From the NCBI GenBank assembly GCA_036924285.1, contig JAYKYS010000011.1:1178001-1242000 (forward strand): DNA of 64,000 nucleotides, read 5' to 3'. The notes under the pieces are model-generated. The model saw only the letters and a program-made list of their open reading frames with translations, did not search any database and was not told where the DNA came from. Shown here piece by piece: positions 1-11,640 of this stretch (its first letter is position 1; each line of letters starts with the position of its first letter). A program made the translations under genes and the position numbers. Source of the stretch: Asterella californica. Lineage: Eukaryota > Streptophyta > Marchantiopsida > Marchantiales > Aytoniaceae.

Positions 1-1215
1 AAACGCTAGTGCAAGGAAGCGGGTCACAGACAGAACATCCCTAAATTGTTCAAGACCCGGGGACCTGATTCTCTGCAGCCCTTAACTAGAGCAGACAGTG
101 CTCACTTGAACCCGTATGTCCTGAAGATTAAATAATTTACTACAATTCATGCCACACGCTCGGGAACTAACAGAAGGCCATCATAACCAGCAGGTTCTAG
201 GTTAGGGTAAAAAGCACTTCTGAGTGCTTGATTTGATAAAGGACAATCCATACCCCGTGCTTAAATCTATGCCAAGGATGACCGCCTCACAAGCATCAGC
301 GACTAAATCCCTGTCAAAAGACTGCAACAATAAACGCGGCCGTGTATCTCAAGCACCCATCTGAACAGATGTAGCAGTGACCGTTCGTTGCAGAGACCAG
401 ACAAACGGTCACTGCCGACGTGCCTTCCCACGTTCTTACACACACAACAACCCCTACCCTCCTCTAATGCCAGTCCTATACCTGTCTCCAGATCCTACGT
501 AGAGTCATAGCAGTACCAACCACAGTCCACAGACAAATCTAGCGTGAGGTAATGATTGTGCTATGACAAACAATGATACGCACAATTTCACAGCAGAATA
601 TCTTACAGGTAGGCTGCTAGTAGCCAGACTACAGGTCGACATGCTGCACCGTAAGTTCTAACCTAATAACAAAACGAGGTGGCAGTACAGGAATTCAACA
701 GCAAAGAAGAACCACAAGCTTCCATATCACCACACCAGGTGCTCTAGAGCTCGCGCATCTTCCCTGCGTTTCATGTAAAGCGGCAACGAATGAAGCTTTT
801 ACTGCGGTGCAGCAGATGGAAACGATGGGGCGTTGGGGGCCTCACATATACAGCCTCCATATATCCAAATAGTGGCCAAAATACAGGCTCGCATACCAAA
901 TGGAAACCAATTATATTCCGCCTATCATCCCGGTACCATGGCATGGTGTCTCTTGGCTGCCAACAATACCTTGATCTCCAAAAACAGACTTATTGCCTTA
1001 GAGCTTTTGTAATGATGTGACTCACAACCTCAGCCAACCATAACTATAATACTACTGCCTTAAATTACATAGCAGGTTAGCAGCTTCACAAACTTGTCAT
1101 TCCAACAGGATGCCATAGCCAGGTGCTGTGCTTTTTGCTCCGACACCGAACAGCAAGCCGACGATAATGGACTGTGTATATGGATACAGTTTCAGTGAAG
1201 ATACAACTATGTTAT
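1..1215. other. 3' flank of the kinase gene, no gene seen
   Basis: This stretch lies downstream of the stop codon of the minus-strand kinase. The only open frames are short, start inside repeats of no recognisable family, and match no protein I know. It probably holds the kinase 3' UTR and intergenic DNA. I see no tRNA, rRNA or transposon signature. Confidence 0.5.
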
Positions 1216-4200
1216 TTACGCGCCTCTGCCAACATGTCTTGGAGACTTTGCATACGAAGACACCTGTGAACCCCCACTGTTTGATCTTGATCCTCCATTA
1301 CGCATCGACTGATGGCTGTTATGCTGTGGGTAGTGATACCCATTTCCATTTCCGTAGGATTTATGATACGAAGATCGATCAGAAGAGACTGGCTGCATAT
1401 GCTGGTGGGAAGATGTACTGGCAGCCATGTCTTTAAGATCTAGCAAGGGCTTCAATGTGTCTACTACATCACCCATCTGAGGTCTTGATTTTGGATCCCT
1501 GCTTAGACAGTGATGAGCAAGGAGAGCTGCCTTTTGTAGACCTCTTACGCTGTACTGGCCTTCAAGCCGAGGATCTATCAAACGGAACAATTTCCGTTTC
1601 TCCCCCAAGTAAGGTCTCGCCCACTCCACCAGATTTTGCTCCCCACTTGGCCTCTTTTTATCCATAGATTTTCGACCAGTCAACATCTCCAATAGCACAA
1701 CACCGAAGGAGTAAACATCACTCCTCGGTGTAAGATGACCGGTCATCACATACTCAGGGGCGGCGTAACCATAGGTCCCCATAACACGCGTGGACACGTG
1801 AGTCTTGTCTCCTTCGGGACCATCCTTCGCTAAACCGAAATCCGATAGTTTCGCCGTGTAATCCTATAAAGAAACAAGAGATCAGAAGTTGTACAATAGG
1901 GCCCAGAATCAGGAACATCTGTCTAGCAACAAACGTACTACAACACCCCCATAACTTATCTACCGATGCCTAATGTACCTGTCGAATCTCTGTCGTCTGT
2001 GAAGTACTGAATGCGTGAGGGTGAGCACTTTAATTTGACTATCGGATTACCCGGGTGTGCTAGTGGAAAGCCTATAATGTGGAAACAGAAAACATTGACT
2101 AACAAACTGCACATTACACTCTTTCCTGTCTAGACCCTTGTCTACTTGACGCCCTCTCTTATCTGTTACCCCACTCGCTCCCCACCTCCACAGTCTCAGA
2201 GAAATCACTAGACTTCCAGAGAAATTTAGCTCAAGTTGAAACCCAATCTTATACGTTGTCAAGCAACGTGACATTAAGTGATACGAGGTTAGACTGTTGC
2301 CTGGGGAAATTTAACACTGGAGACAAACATCCTCCGACCAATGTATTTAGGGGTGGGCAAGAAAATAGTGCGACCTTCCCAAATGCAACACTGAGTACAC
2401 ATCGTATAGATGCACTGTGAGTACAGGCTATGAGAAAACGGCGATTCGCACTTACGGAGTCCAGAAGAATGTTGGACGTCTTGAAGTCACGATATATGAC
2501 GTGTTTCTCGTGCTTCTCAGCTCCCTCATGCAAGAAAGCCAAGCCCTTGGCTGCTCCAAATGCTATCTTCATTCTAACTGCCCAGGGAAGAGGCAGTGCT
2601 CCCTCTGCATTGATGGACCATAACAAAAGGCACCACATTACGGCTCAACTCAAACTCTCAAACACCAGAAATCAACTCGCTACGAGATAGACGAGAGAGA
2701 GAGATTGTAAATAAAACCACAAGAATATATGGGGCTGTCAAAGAGGATCTCGTCGCTGACGAAGGGGACTAAGGAAAAGAGGTAGTAACAACGCTCTAGA
2801 GACGATAAAAGGATTCGGAAGAAACGGTGCTGGACCACGGAAATGAGGGTGTACACGTTGCAAAACAGGACGAGACAAATTAAGTGCTGGAACTAAGGTG
2901 ATACAATGAAATGCGGAAGTGGAGCACCCAAACTTTAAGGCGCTGAGATAAAGAATAATGCTCAAGGGGCAGTCCAGGGGATGAAAAAAGAGCATTTGTG
3001 CGTGCTCCTTTGCGTTCGTACATACACGCCAGACACTGCTTTGCAGATGGCACAAAAGGGACGAGTCTCATTCACATACCCACCGAGCTTGTACCGTACA
3101 AGCTCGGTGGGTATGTGAATGAGACTTCAGTGACATTATTTCCTTAGTTCCTTCGACTTAGCCAGGTAGGTGCATCGGAATCCAGCAACAGAGCCACGGG
3201 CAGCCTGTTCAAGATACTAAGAAGGTAGCAAAGTAGAGACAAGTAAGATAGCATAATCCGTGTAATCAAATGCATCCTGCAAGTAGGTCTCTAACCAAGA
3301 AACTCTTGTTGATAGCATAAAGTTACCAAAGCACACACGGCCTGTAAGACAATCTTCGGGTTGCATACTTACTCCTGAAGAGGTGGTTCTCCAGACTCCC
3401 CCTGGGCATAAACTCGTATACAAGGAGTCGTTGATCATCTTCGCAACAATATCCTATCAGCTTGACTAAATTTGGGTGATGCAACTGGCCCAGAAAGTTC
3501 ACCTCCGCCTGTCACCACAACAGGCAAGAGTAAGTCTAACGTCGGACACTGGTGGGAGACCTGATAGTTGCCTGTTCCCTTCTCTGCATGTCAAACTACT
3601 CCGAAAAGGAACGGCAGCAAGATTTCACTACAACGAACCGTCTTCTCTCTAGAAAGAGATGGACTGCAAAGACATATGTGATATGCGGAAAGATCTGACA
3701 AAATAAAGTCGGACATTCCCTTACCAGCCACTCTTTGTGTCCTTGGAGACCTTCTTGATTGAGCTGCTTCACGGCGACCGACAAACCTGTTCCTGGTTTA
3801 ACCGGCCCGGTACCATTCTCATCTATCCAACCCTTAAACACGCACCCAAAGCCTCCCTCACCTAAAAGACTATCTGGTCGAAAATTCCGAGTGGCTGCCC
3901 TCAGCTCTTGGTAACTAAACACGCGGAGATGTTGTCCCGGGTCGACCGAAGGAAGTGTCTTCAGTGATGAAGGTACATCATTCAAGCTTGGTGATTCCTG
4001 TCCACCGCCTGTAAAAACACTCCAAAGTTACTCTCTCCTCGTTTGCGTAGTCCTTCTCTCAATGTTTCACTACTCCCAGACTCTTGCACGATAAAAAAGA
4101 ATGAAAGCTGGCAGTGCTCCTAAGTCCATGGCACGCCTTCGCTATGAAAGGCGTGATCACAACCGGTGACCAGGTGCTTCTCAGCCTTCGAAAACAACAT

Positions 4201-4537
4201 CATGCCCCGGAAGCAGAAGCTCCCCTACTGCGACTGTACGGCTGAAGGTATCAACTGATTGACTCGTTCCACATGGGACAGACAGTTTCCTCTTGCGTTT
4301 GAGCTGCTACCTGAAGTGAGAAGTATGCTATGCAGACGTCGTACAGAAACTAAGGAAACTAAATCACTCATCTCATCGGCTGCAAGCTTAGTCGTAAGGA
4401 CTATGAGAAGCCTTCTTACATACACTAGAAAATAAGGGAACGAAAGGGGTGGGTTATATGTCAGAGATACCAGAATTACTGAAGTCGGTGGAGCTTCCAG
4501 ACTTGCTTGCTCCAGGCTTGGCCCAGCAGTTTCCCAT
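1216..4537 (-). CDS. Receptor-like cytoplasmic kinase, RLCK-VII (PBS1-like) group
   Basis: A serine/threonine protein kinase of the plant RLCK-VII group, whose members act at the plasma membrane below receptor kinases in immunity and development. Exons read on the minus strand: 4537-4471, 4310 to about 4240, about 3997-3725, 3508-3373, 2604-2456 and 1863-1216. The first exon starts MGNC, a classic N-myristoylation signal with an adjacent cysteine for palmitoylation. The kinase domain shows the glycine loop GEGGFG, the lysine in VAVKQL, the catalytic [11 protein letters not shown] in SDFGLAKDG and APE in AAPEY. GT/AG borders with matching phase are clear for the last four exons. The donor of the second exon and the acceptor of the third are uncertain (the second exon could end elsewhere near 4240-4270; the third could start at 4008). 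The product is about 447 residues, usual for the group. The Ser/Gly/Asn-rich tail of about 70 residues is not conserved. Membership of RLCK-VII is secure; the orthologue is not. Confidence 0.9.
3064..3126. repeat. Perfect 31-bp inverted repeat with 1-nt centre
   Basis: Arm 3064-3094 is exactly complementary to arm 3096-3126, separated only by one C at 3095. It lies in the kinase intron between the exons ending at 3373 and starting at 2604. The transcript could fold into a near-blunt 31-bp hairpin. The arm sequence is not seen elsewhere in the window. It could be a small fold-back element, a fold-back replication mutation or an assembly or library artefact. Confidence 0.9.
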
Positions 4538-6450
4538 GACTGCGCGCTCCAAAGCGTGCCAGCATGTACACATCCTTGCAAAACACCCCGTATTCGCCCC
4601 TACATCATCTTTCTCACGAGCCTCCATTCGTACAAACGTTAGCAATGACCCATATCACTCCGCCTCTTCCCAGAGTTCCAATCATCTGTCGCTCATATTT
4701 CTTCACCTCATCCCCCAAAACTCTCCTATGACCTCAATCGAACCAAACCACTGTGAGGAGCCTTCACCCACTAAGCTCCTCCCACTCTTAATCTGCCTTC
4801 CCAGCCTCGCTCTACGTAGGCCGTCTCCTTTTTTTCCTCCTCCCTGCTGTACCGAGCCCTGAGGCCTGCTAGTTACCGAAGTCGCGTCGAGTTCTCCTCT
4901 CCGTGCGTTGTTTGTAGGACTTGGTCGTTCTCGCCCTCTTCGTCTCTGTATCTCCCCTACTCTCTGGTTCAGCTACCTACTTCCTGCTTCTGCTTCTGCT
5001 GCTTCTATGCTGCAGTGAGGGCGGGGGGATGGATGAGTGAGTGAGCGAGCGAGGAAAGGAAAAGATGCAAGCAATGACGAGAGAATGCAGGCAGGAAAGT
5101 CTAGGCAAAGGCGGGCAAAGACAGGCGACCGGGCGACGTCCTGTGTGTCTACCTATCCACCCGGCTCTGTATAGCAAGTAAAGCCCGACGAAGACCCGCA
5201 AACAGAAATTTCAAGGCAACGACCAAAGGGAAGCAAAGCATGCCCCAGACAGCCAGCTCGGCCCCCCGGCTGATGACGACGAACGTAGACCAAAGTGGAA
5301 CAACAGACGAACAAGGCAGAAGGCGAATTACGAAAGAGAATGAACGAAACAAAGAACCCGAAAGCAAAGGAAAGCACACTATGCAAGCAAAGCAAGCGAG
5401 CTCGCCAGCTCGCGAGACCTACGGAACCAGTGCGCGCTCTTGGAGCAAAATCCACTGCAGCTGTCTATGCTCTCGCCTCACCTCTCCCTCCGCTTTCCTT
5501 GTCTTGGCTTGCCCTTCCTACGCTTTGTTTGCTTGGCCGCGATCTACACTCCCCCTTGGGAGCAGTCCAGGCCAGTCCACCCCACCCCAGCCGAACCCAA
5601 CCCAACCCTCTCTCCTCTGGAGACTTGCCCAGACAAGGAGGTAGCGAAACTCGAGAAACAAAAGGCGCGGACTTAGGAACGAACGGAGCCAACGAGGGAG
5701 GGAAGGAGACGGACCGAACCCGGATCACACACGCAGCCCTGCCTGCCCGTTCCAAAGCTGTCCCGCCCTGCCCTGCTCTGTTGGTCTGCACTGCCTCGCC
5801 TTCCTCGCCTGCCATCCTGCCATCCTGCTGACAGTATCAGTCATTAACTCAACAACAACAGCAACGGAACAGAACTCCGTCTGCCCAGCGAGTGGCAGCG
5901 ACCGGGCCGGTAACATTTCGTCCGGACTTTTGGACTCCTTCCCGCAGCATACGCCTTTTCACTTTGAGCCTAGCGTCACGTAAGAATCTCTCAGACTTCC
6001 TTTCCGATTACTGAATCGGAGGGTTCGGACGGAGTTAAGTCTTTCCTTCGAGAGGGAGTCGAGGGATTTAGTCGGACTGTTCCTTCCGCAGTATGATTGC
6101 GTTGTTCCGTCACCCCGCGGGCAAGGGCAGGTCAGGTCAAGTCAGGTGTGAAGGGGCAGAAGCGAAAGAGAAGGCTACGGACCGGAGGAACAGAACGGAA
6201 CACAGCGAGCTGGGACAGGAGAGGCGGGGAAACGGACAGGGTGGGTACCTGGTGCTCCTGGATGAATGGTCGGCACGCACAGTTCGGCGCTTGCTCCTTT
6301 GCTTCGGCTCCCCGGAGAAGACCCGATGCCATGTTCCGTGTCCCGGTACCAAAAGTCCTCTAGCCAATCCGATACTGTACAGCTTGACCCTCACTAACGC
6401 ACCCCATCCCATCTACTCTCCATGCCATCATCCCTCCAAGTGAAGGGAAA
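4538..6450. other. Upstream region of the kinase gene
   Basis: No protein-coding gene is recognisable. The stretch is rich in C, T and short CT or GA runs (for example 4980-5030 and 5460-5640), as is common in plant promoters and 5' UTRs. It presumably holds the kinase 5' UTR and promoter. Open frames on both strands overlap one another and are compositional shadows. No TATA box stands out at a convincing distance. Confidence 0.5.
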
Positions 6451-6559
6451 TGGTTTCGCCATCATGACCCTCCAAGTCATGCTTCTATAGAACCCTACCA
6501 TGGTGTCATCATTTTGCAAAGTAATGCTCGTTCGCACTTGTCTAAATTAATGTCATTTT

Positions 6560-8200
6560 AGGAAAGTTATGTGATATGTTGAAAATGCATTCTGACAACA
6601 TGGCCTTGGAGACAACATCTCAAGTTCGAGCTAAGCTTTTTCCTACTGTGAAATTTAATTTCTTCCTTAGAGCCTCTACTATACGTGTCATGACCTCCCT
6701 GGTTCGATATTATGCTTCCAGTCGTTGTTTCTTCTCTTCGGTAGCCTTAGCTTCTGCAGCATTCCATTAATCATTTCAAGTTTTCTTCTCGGACACCAGG
6801 TCAGCTAGTTTGTCCTCGATCATCAAGACGTCCTTCTCTTTCTATCAAAGTCGCATTTGCAACTCCTGGTGGGTCTTTCAGAATTGAACCATCTCCTTAG
6901 CATAAGCGGTAGCTTCTACTTTATACATGTTTGCTAACCTCTTAGTAGTGCAAAGGTTGGTTTCTAGAGCTTCCACCTGTTCTGTATGGGCTTCTTCTTG
7001 CTGGATCAGGTTCTGAAGATCAATTCCGAGCTAAATATGCTTCTCTTGGACTTTAACCCACTTTTTCACTATCTCCATGGTTGGCTTGATTTTGACCATG
7101 AAGAAGACGCTGAACTCCTCCAGTTTTCTCCAAGCGGAAGCTAAGTTCATGTCGACAGATTGATCCTTGGAAGCTTCTCTATCTTCCTACGGTTCTTCTA
7201 TCTCTTCCATCATGGCTGTTCTCCCCTTGTGTGCTTGGGAAGATGTCACCCGCAATATTCTCCTTGGTGGGAGGTTTTCTCTTACAACAGAGACATGCTG
7301 CTTGTCTTCCGCACGTTCTGTCTCCATTTCTACATAGTCACATGCCGCAGTTGGGACGTCCACATAGTTTTTGTCTTCAGGAGTTTTTGGAAGACTCATT
7401 TGGGTCTCAAGAACTGACTTCCGGGTAGACCAAGTGCCGGTGTGTCTTCTTGAGACTCTGACTTAGAACCGGAAAGGATGACAGGAAGAAGTGTTTGTCC
7501 TCGGAATACTCTTATGTCTCATCCTCCTCGGTGACGACGCGTCTTCTGTGCCGTTGGAATCACTTGTCTGGCTGGTGATCTTCTCCGAGGTTGTGTCTGG
7601 TCCTCCCTTAGGCACTAAAATTTGAGAGGAAAACATAGTATTCGTCAAGCCCTCCTCCTCTGAAGACTCCTCCTTCACTCTTTTTGATCTAGCCCATACT
7701 TGACCAACTAATTCTCCTTCAAGTCTACTTGGGACACATGCAAGTAGCAAAAGAAGAGGGTGAGGTGCCCACCTGCTGGGGTGCCTAAATAAGCTAACTC
7801 CGTATGCACATATGCATGAAAGAAGGCACCCCAATTGACAACTTCTTCCGCCCATACGGCTTCCAAGAATTTCACATCCTGATCTCCTAAGTACTTGACC
7901 TTTTGAGCTTCCCCTTTAAGAAAAAAGTGAAGGTAGCATGTCCTCAGAAGTCGCTTCTTCGGCTCCCGGTACGCTTCCACCTTCTAGTCATTTCTTCCAT
8001 GTCTATCTTCTAGGAAGAGACAAGTAATACTTTCAAGTACTCGTCATTTCTTTGAAATGATTGGTGAGATTTTATCTTTCTCCAACTCATACTCCCGGTT
8101 CTCAATTTCTAGTTGATGGAATGCTCTCCTCCACCACTCCACGTTCCATAGTGCCGGTCTTCCTCTCGTCACTCTTGTCTTGATGGGTACACATTTTTGA
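6560..8200 (-). pseudogene. Decayed coding region of an unrecognised repeat protein, coiled-coil C-terminus
   Basis: Read on the minus strand, a degraded protein can be followed from about 8100 to 6560 across frameshifts and stops. The N-terminal part (about 7980-7700) has the motifs FFHAYVHTELAYLGTP and HLTLFFCYLHVS, followed by LVGQVW after a frameshift near 7715. The middle is acidic and Ser/Thr-rich. The last part (about 7150-6600) is rich in E, K, Q and L with heptad-like spacing, as in a coiled coil. A second fossil of the N-terminal block lies at 11395-11640, so this is a repeated, transposon-like gene. I do not recognise the family. It is certainly not functional here. Confidence 0.6.
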
Positions 8201-8325
8201 GGAGATAGGATTGTCTAGACTTCTTCCAACAGACCCTGATCCGCAAGATTCTAGTTAACTGAAGAAGTTGAGGTCCAACTCCTTAATGAAGGATTTGGCT
8301 GGGCTCAGCTCCGCTTGGAGTAACA

Positions 8326-8360
8326 CAAGACCTCGGGGATGCATCAAGACCTCGGGGATG
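8326..8360. repeat. Two direct copies of a 16-bp unit
   Basis: The unit starting CAAGACCTCGGGGATG occurs at 8326-8341 and again at 8345-8360, a 19-bp period. It marks a small local duplication in non-coding DNA. I assign no function. Confidence 0.85.
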
Positions 8361-11300
8361 TCATACCATGTCGTGTTGTGGTACAACTCTTGTGTAAAAT
8401 TCTCATAAACTTAAGATGTATTTCTTTTGTATGTCTCGTGAATCTTATTGTGTAACTCGCCTAATTGTGTGATATAAATATCAGGTTGTGATTATCTATT
8501 TAAGTGATAGCACGGTAGTGAAATAGCCGAATCAGCAATCTGTGCGCGTTCACTTCAGTGGTCCTTGTTATCGAATTTGGGTATAAAATGATGGGTCGAG
8601 AGTTCGTAAGATATTATATCTTAACGAGTGATTCATGAGGGTTTCTCCATGATCTGCATGGAGGAATGAAGAACTGTGGGGGTTATGGATGGAGGTCTGA
8701 TATCGACTCCAGATCTTCCTTTCATGAATCCATTTAACATCAAGCTTCATTGCATCCACCGCGACCACTTTCTACAATGGTTAGTTGCTTGTTTTGACGA
8801 CGAATTCATGAGGAGGATGATTGACTTACAACTTCTGGTGATCTTTCGGATTATTACATACGGAGAGACTTTTGATATGACGGTGTACTTCTTGTTGTGA
8901 CGAAGAATAGATCTCAACTATCTTGCAAACGTTCTTTTCAACGTTTAGGTCGATATTTGATGTCATTGTCGATCAAAAATCAATCATGAGCATGGATCGT
9001 GAGGAACTTTGGAGAAGAGTATTTCAACCGAGTTATAGCTTATTGTTTCCTTTTATCATATCTTTCATTGTAGATCATTTCAGATTTTATATTGATTTTA
9101 TATTAGTCAGTGACGCAATTGTTCCATTATAAGTTGAGCGCTTTTATGCATTTACGTTCTGCAAAGAATCCTTCAACATATCTCATGGATTTTATGACTT
9201 CTTCTAGTGTTATTGGTGTCTAGTGTATCCTTGGATGTTATAAGTTGTCTAGGGAAAAAGTTGAGTGAAGAAAAGACAAACTAAAAATTCTTTTTGCTCT
9301 CATTGGTCTACTTTTGGACCAATGATGTTCTAATTGATATTCATGAAGTTTTCTGTGGTTCCGAGAGGCTTCAATAGTCCATTCGCGTGAAGAAATATAT
9401 GGTTGGAAATCTCTCAAGCAGGGCTACAATCAGGGCTGAAGAATCGGTCGATTTCATGGAAGATTGAGGGCGTTATGATCGATTGAGTACAGGGGGGTGA
9501 AATTCATATCCATTGCTAGGTTTCTAGTTGTCTCGAGAGACTCGTGAGGAGTTTTGAGGATCTGTGAACTGAATTGGAGAGCTGACGACGGACTGGTCGT
9601 TTTTATATCAAGTTCAATCGATTTCTAATCGTTTTGGTCTGTCAACCGTATGATTGAAGTTGGAGGGTGTAAACATGATGAGACGGATATTGTGAACTAT
9701 GACAATCATGGGAGATTGGTTATTTCTCGAGTTCTGGGTCGAATTTCTGAGTGAAACTTTACAGTATTGATAGATGTCTTATCAGTAAGATATCTGGAAA
9801 GTTTCATATCAAATGATCGAATATGTTGTTCAGGGTCTTGGATCAAATGTACATGGGTCTGTAAAGCTCTTAAGTTAGCACAGATTATGGTTTGATCTAT
9901 ATATGAGAGTTGGGTTGAGGTTTTGACCTGAAAAGTTTTCAAGGTGAGAGTGAATGGGTCAAGTTCAATTTCTTGTGAAGTTTTACATCATTGGTCCACT
10001 GATTTGAGAGGACTAAGGTCTCAAAGTTTGGAGAAGCTTCTGTTATTAGTAGATTCGAGTTTTCAGTCATATCTATTGTCATCTTTTGGTTCTCTTCAAG
10101 CAATTGGTGAGGAGTTTTGTGGTGCCCACAATTTGCAAGTTTGGAGATTTTTTCAAAAGTTTTAAGTTTATGACATGTCTATATAATTGAAGTAACCTTA
10201 TTATTTAAGAATACACCTTGCTTAACGAGAAGATGAACTTTAGATGAATTTGTGGGAAAAAGTCAACTTCTTCCGAAGTCGGAAGACGGACGTCTTCTGG
10301 AAGACGAGATCCAGAAGACAGAGTGTGAAGTTTTCCCAAGAAGATTGTGACTGTAACTGCGAGAAGCACCAACCTCGCACCAACTATGTGACTTGTAGGT
10401 GTTTGGTGTACTTAAAGGTCAGTCACCGCCGCAGTAGGTAGGACCAGGGTCGACATAACATTTACCTAAAACGCAAGGAGTAGACAGAAAAGCTATCAGG
10501 AGAAGAGGCGCAGCAGCACCATACATTTTCCTTCTTCTCTACTCAAATTTGAAATCTAAGAAGACACAAGAGGCGCAGAGAGAGATTGAGAGCATTCGTC
10601 TTCTGGTAGAAAGAGAACTCGAATTAGAAGAATGCAAGAGTTCTCAAAGGAATCGAAGATTGGAAAATTGAGAATCGAGGATTAGAAGCTTCAAGATTAC
10701 AAACAACAGCTCGAAGTTGAATACAGGAGCATGATTTGTAGTGTCCCAGGATTTCTCTTTTAGCCTATTGTAGCATAAAAGATTTTGTTCTCCAAGGAGA
10801 TTTATACTAGTTACGTCGCTCGTAGCATATCTATTCAAACTCACAAATACTCGTGTTTTGTCTAGAATCTCTTCTTCTCATAAAACCACGCGGCTTCCAG
10901 ACCCTTTAGAAGGCGCTCTAGACCTTAACATACAATTACTACTGAAAATATAACACAAATACACATTGAGAAGTATGAGAAGACGATTACTGCTTCCAGG
11001 TCACGGCTTCCAATCTTCCCATGTCGAGTTCCAGAAGCAAGTCTCGGCTTCTGGGAGTTCAACCCGGCTTCTGACACCTCTAGAAGACTACCTCTCCTTC
11101 GTAGATGTCGACTACTACTCCATATCACAAATCACTCTTGCGATTTCCGACGAGTTAGATTAATCACATGGTATATGTCTCCTGTAGCGTTCTTAAGCTT
11201 CTGCCTGCTAAAATAATCTTCTGATAGCACTACAACGACATTCACATTCACGAATATTCATACGAAACTTCTGAAACCAAATAGAAGAAAGAATGAAGAT

Positions 11301-11390
11301 GAGAAGATGAGTGAAGAAGATAAAATCAAAACAAGGGGAAACAAAAGAAAAGAGATAAATTAATATTCAGACAGGCTTCTAATCCGGATC
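8361..11390. other. AT-rich non-coding repeat remnant, no gene seen
   Basis: About 3 kb without a supportable gene. Open frames are short and carry no domain. The base composition and wording resemble leader regions of the LTR elements to the right, so this is probably decayed retrotransposon DNA, but I could not place LTR ends. The part 10240-11130 contains many GAAGAC/GTCTTC hexamers (for example around 10265-10345 and 10980-11100), a weak compositional oddity. Confidence 0.4.
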
Positions 11391-11394
11391 TTGA

Positions 11395-11640
11395 CTAACA
11401 AGCCATCCCTGCTTGTAGTAAATTGGGGAAGAAGATCAAATATCTACTTATAGTCCCACTGTCTTTCGGTTGAAGATGACGTCCTTCACCTCGCGCTGTC
11501 TTGTTGGTCCATACTTCACCAACTGGTCTTTCTGCAAATCCCCCTTGGACACGTACAAATAACAGAAGAACGGAGTGAGGTGCTTTCTTGCTGGGGTGCC
11601 CAAGTACACTAGCTTGGTCTAGATGTAAGTGTGGAAAAAG
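11395..11640 (-). pseudogene. Second fossil of the FFH..YLGTP repeat protein, fused to element A1
   Basis: Minus-strand translation gives FFHTYI, a stop, then TKLVYLGTPARKHLTPFFCY and LYVSKGDLQKDQLVKYG. This matches the block at about 7830-7700 (FFHAYV, YLGTPAGGHLTLFFCY, LHVSQVDLKE). It is joined in frame-like fashion to the A1 gag text at about 11640, where the A2 and A3 copies instead continue into PMDDYHEFRRDY. Either A1 is chimeric here, or the two protein families share this stretch of gag. It is interrupted by stops and not functional. Confidence 0.6.

Noticed and set aside
3064..3126. A microRNA precursor
   Set aside because: The loop is a single base, which a normal precursor cannot form, and the pairing is perfect; artefact or fold-back mutation is likelier.
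5240..5831. Overlapping open frames on both strands upstream of the kinase
   Set aside because: All frames are open because of C/T-rich composition; no domain and no exon structure.
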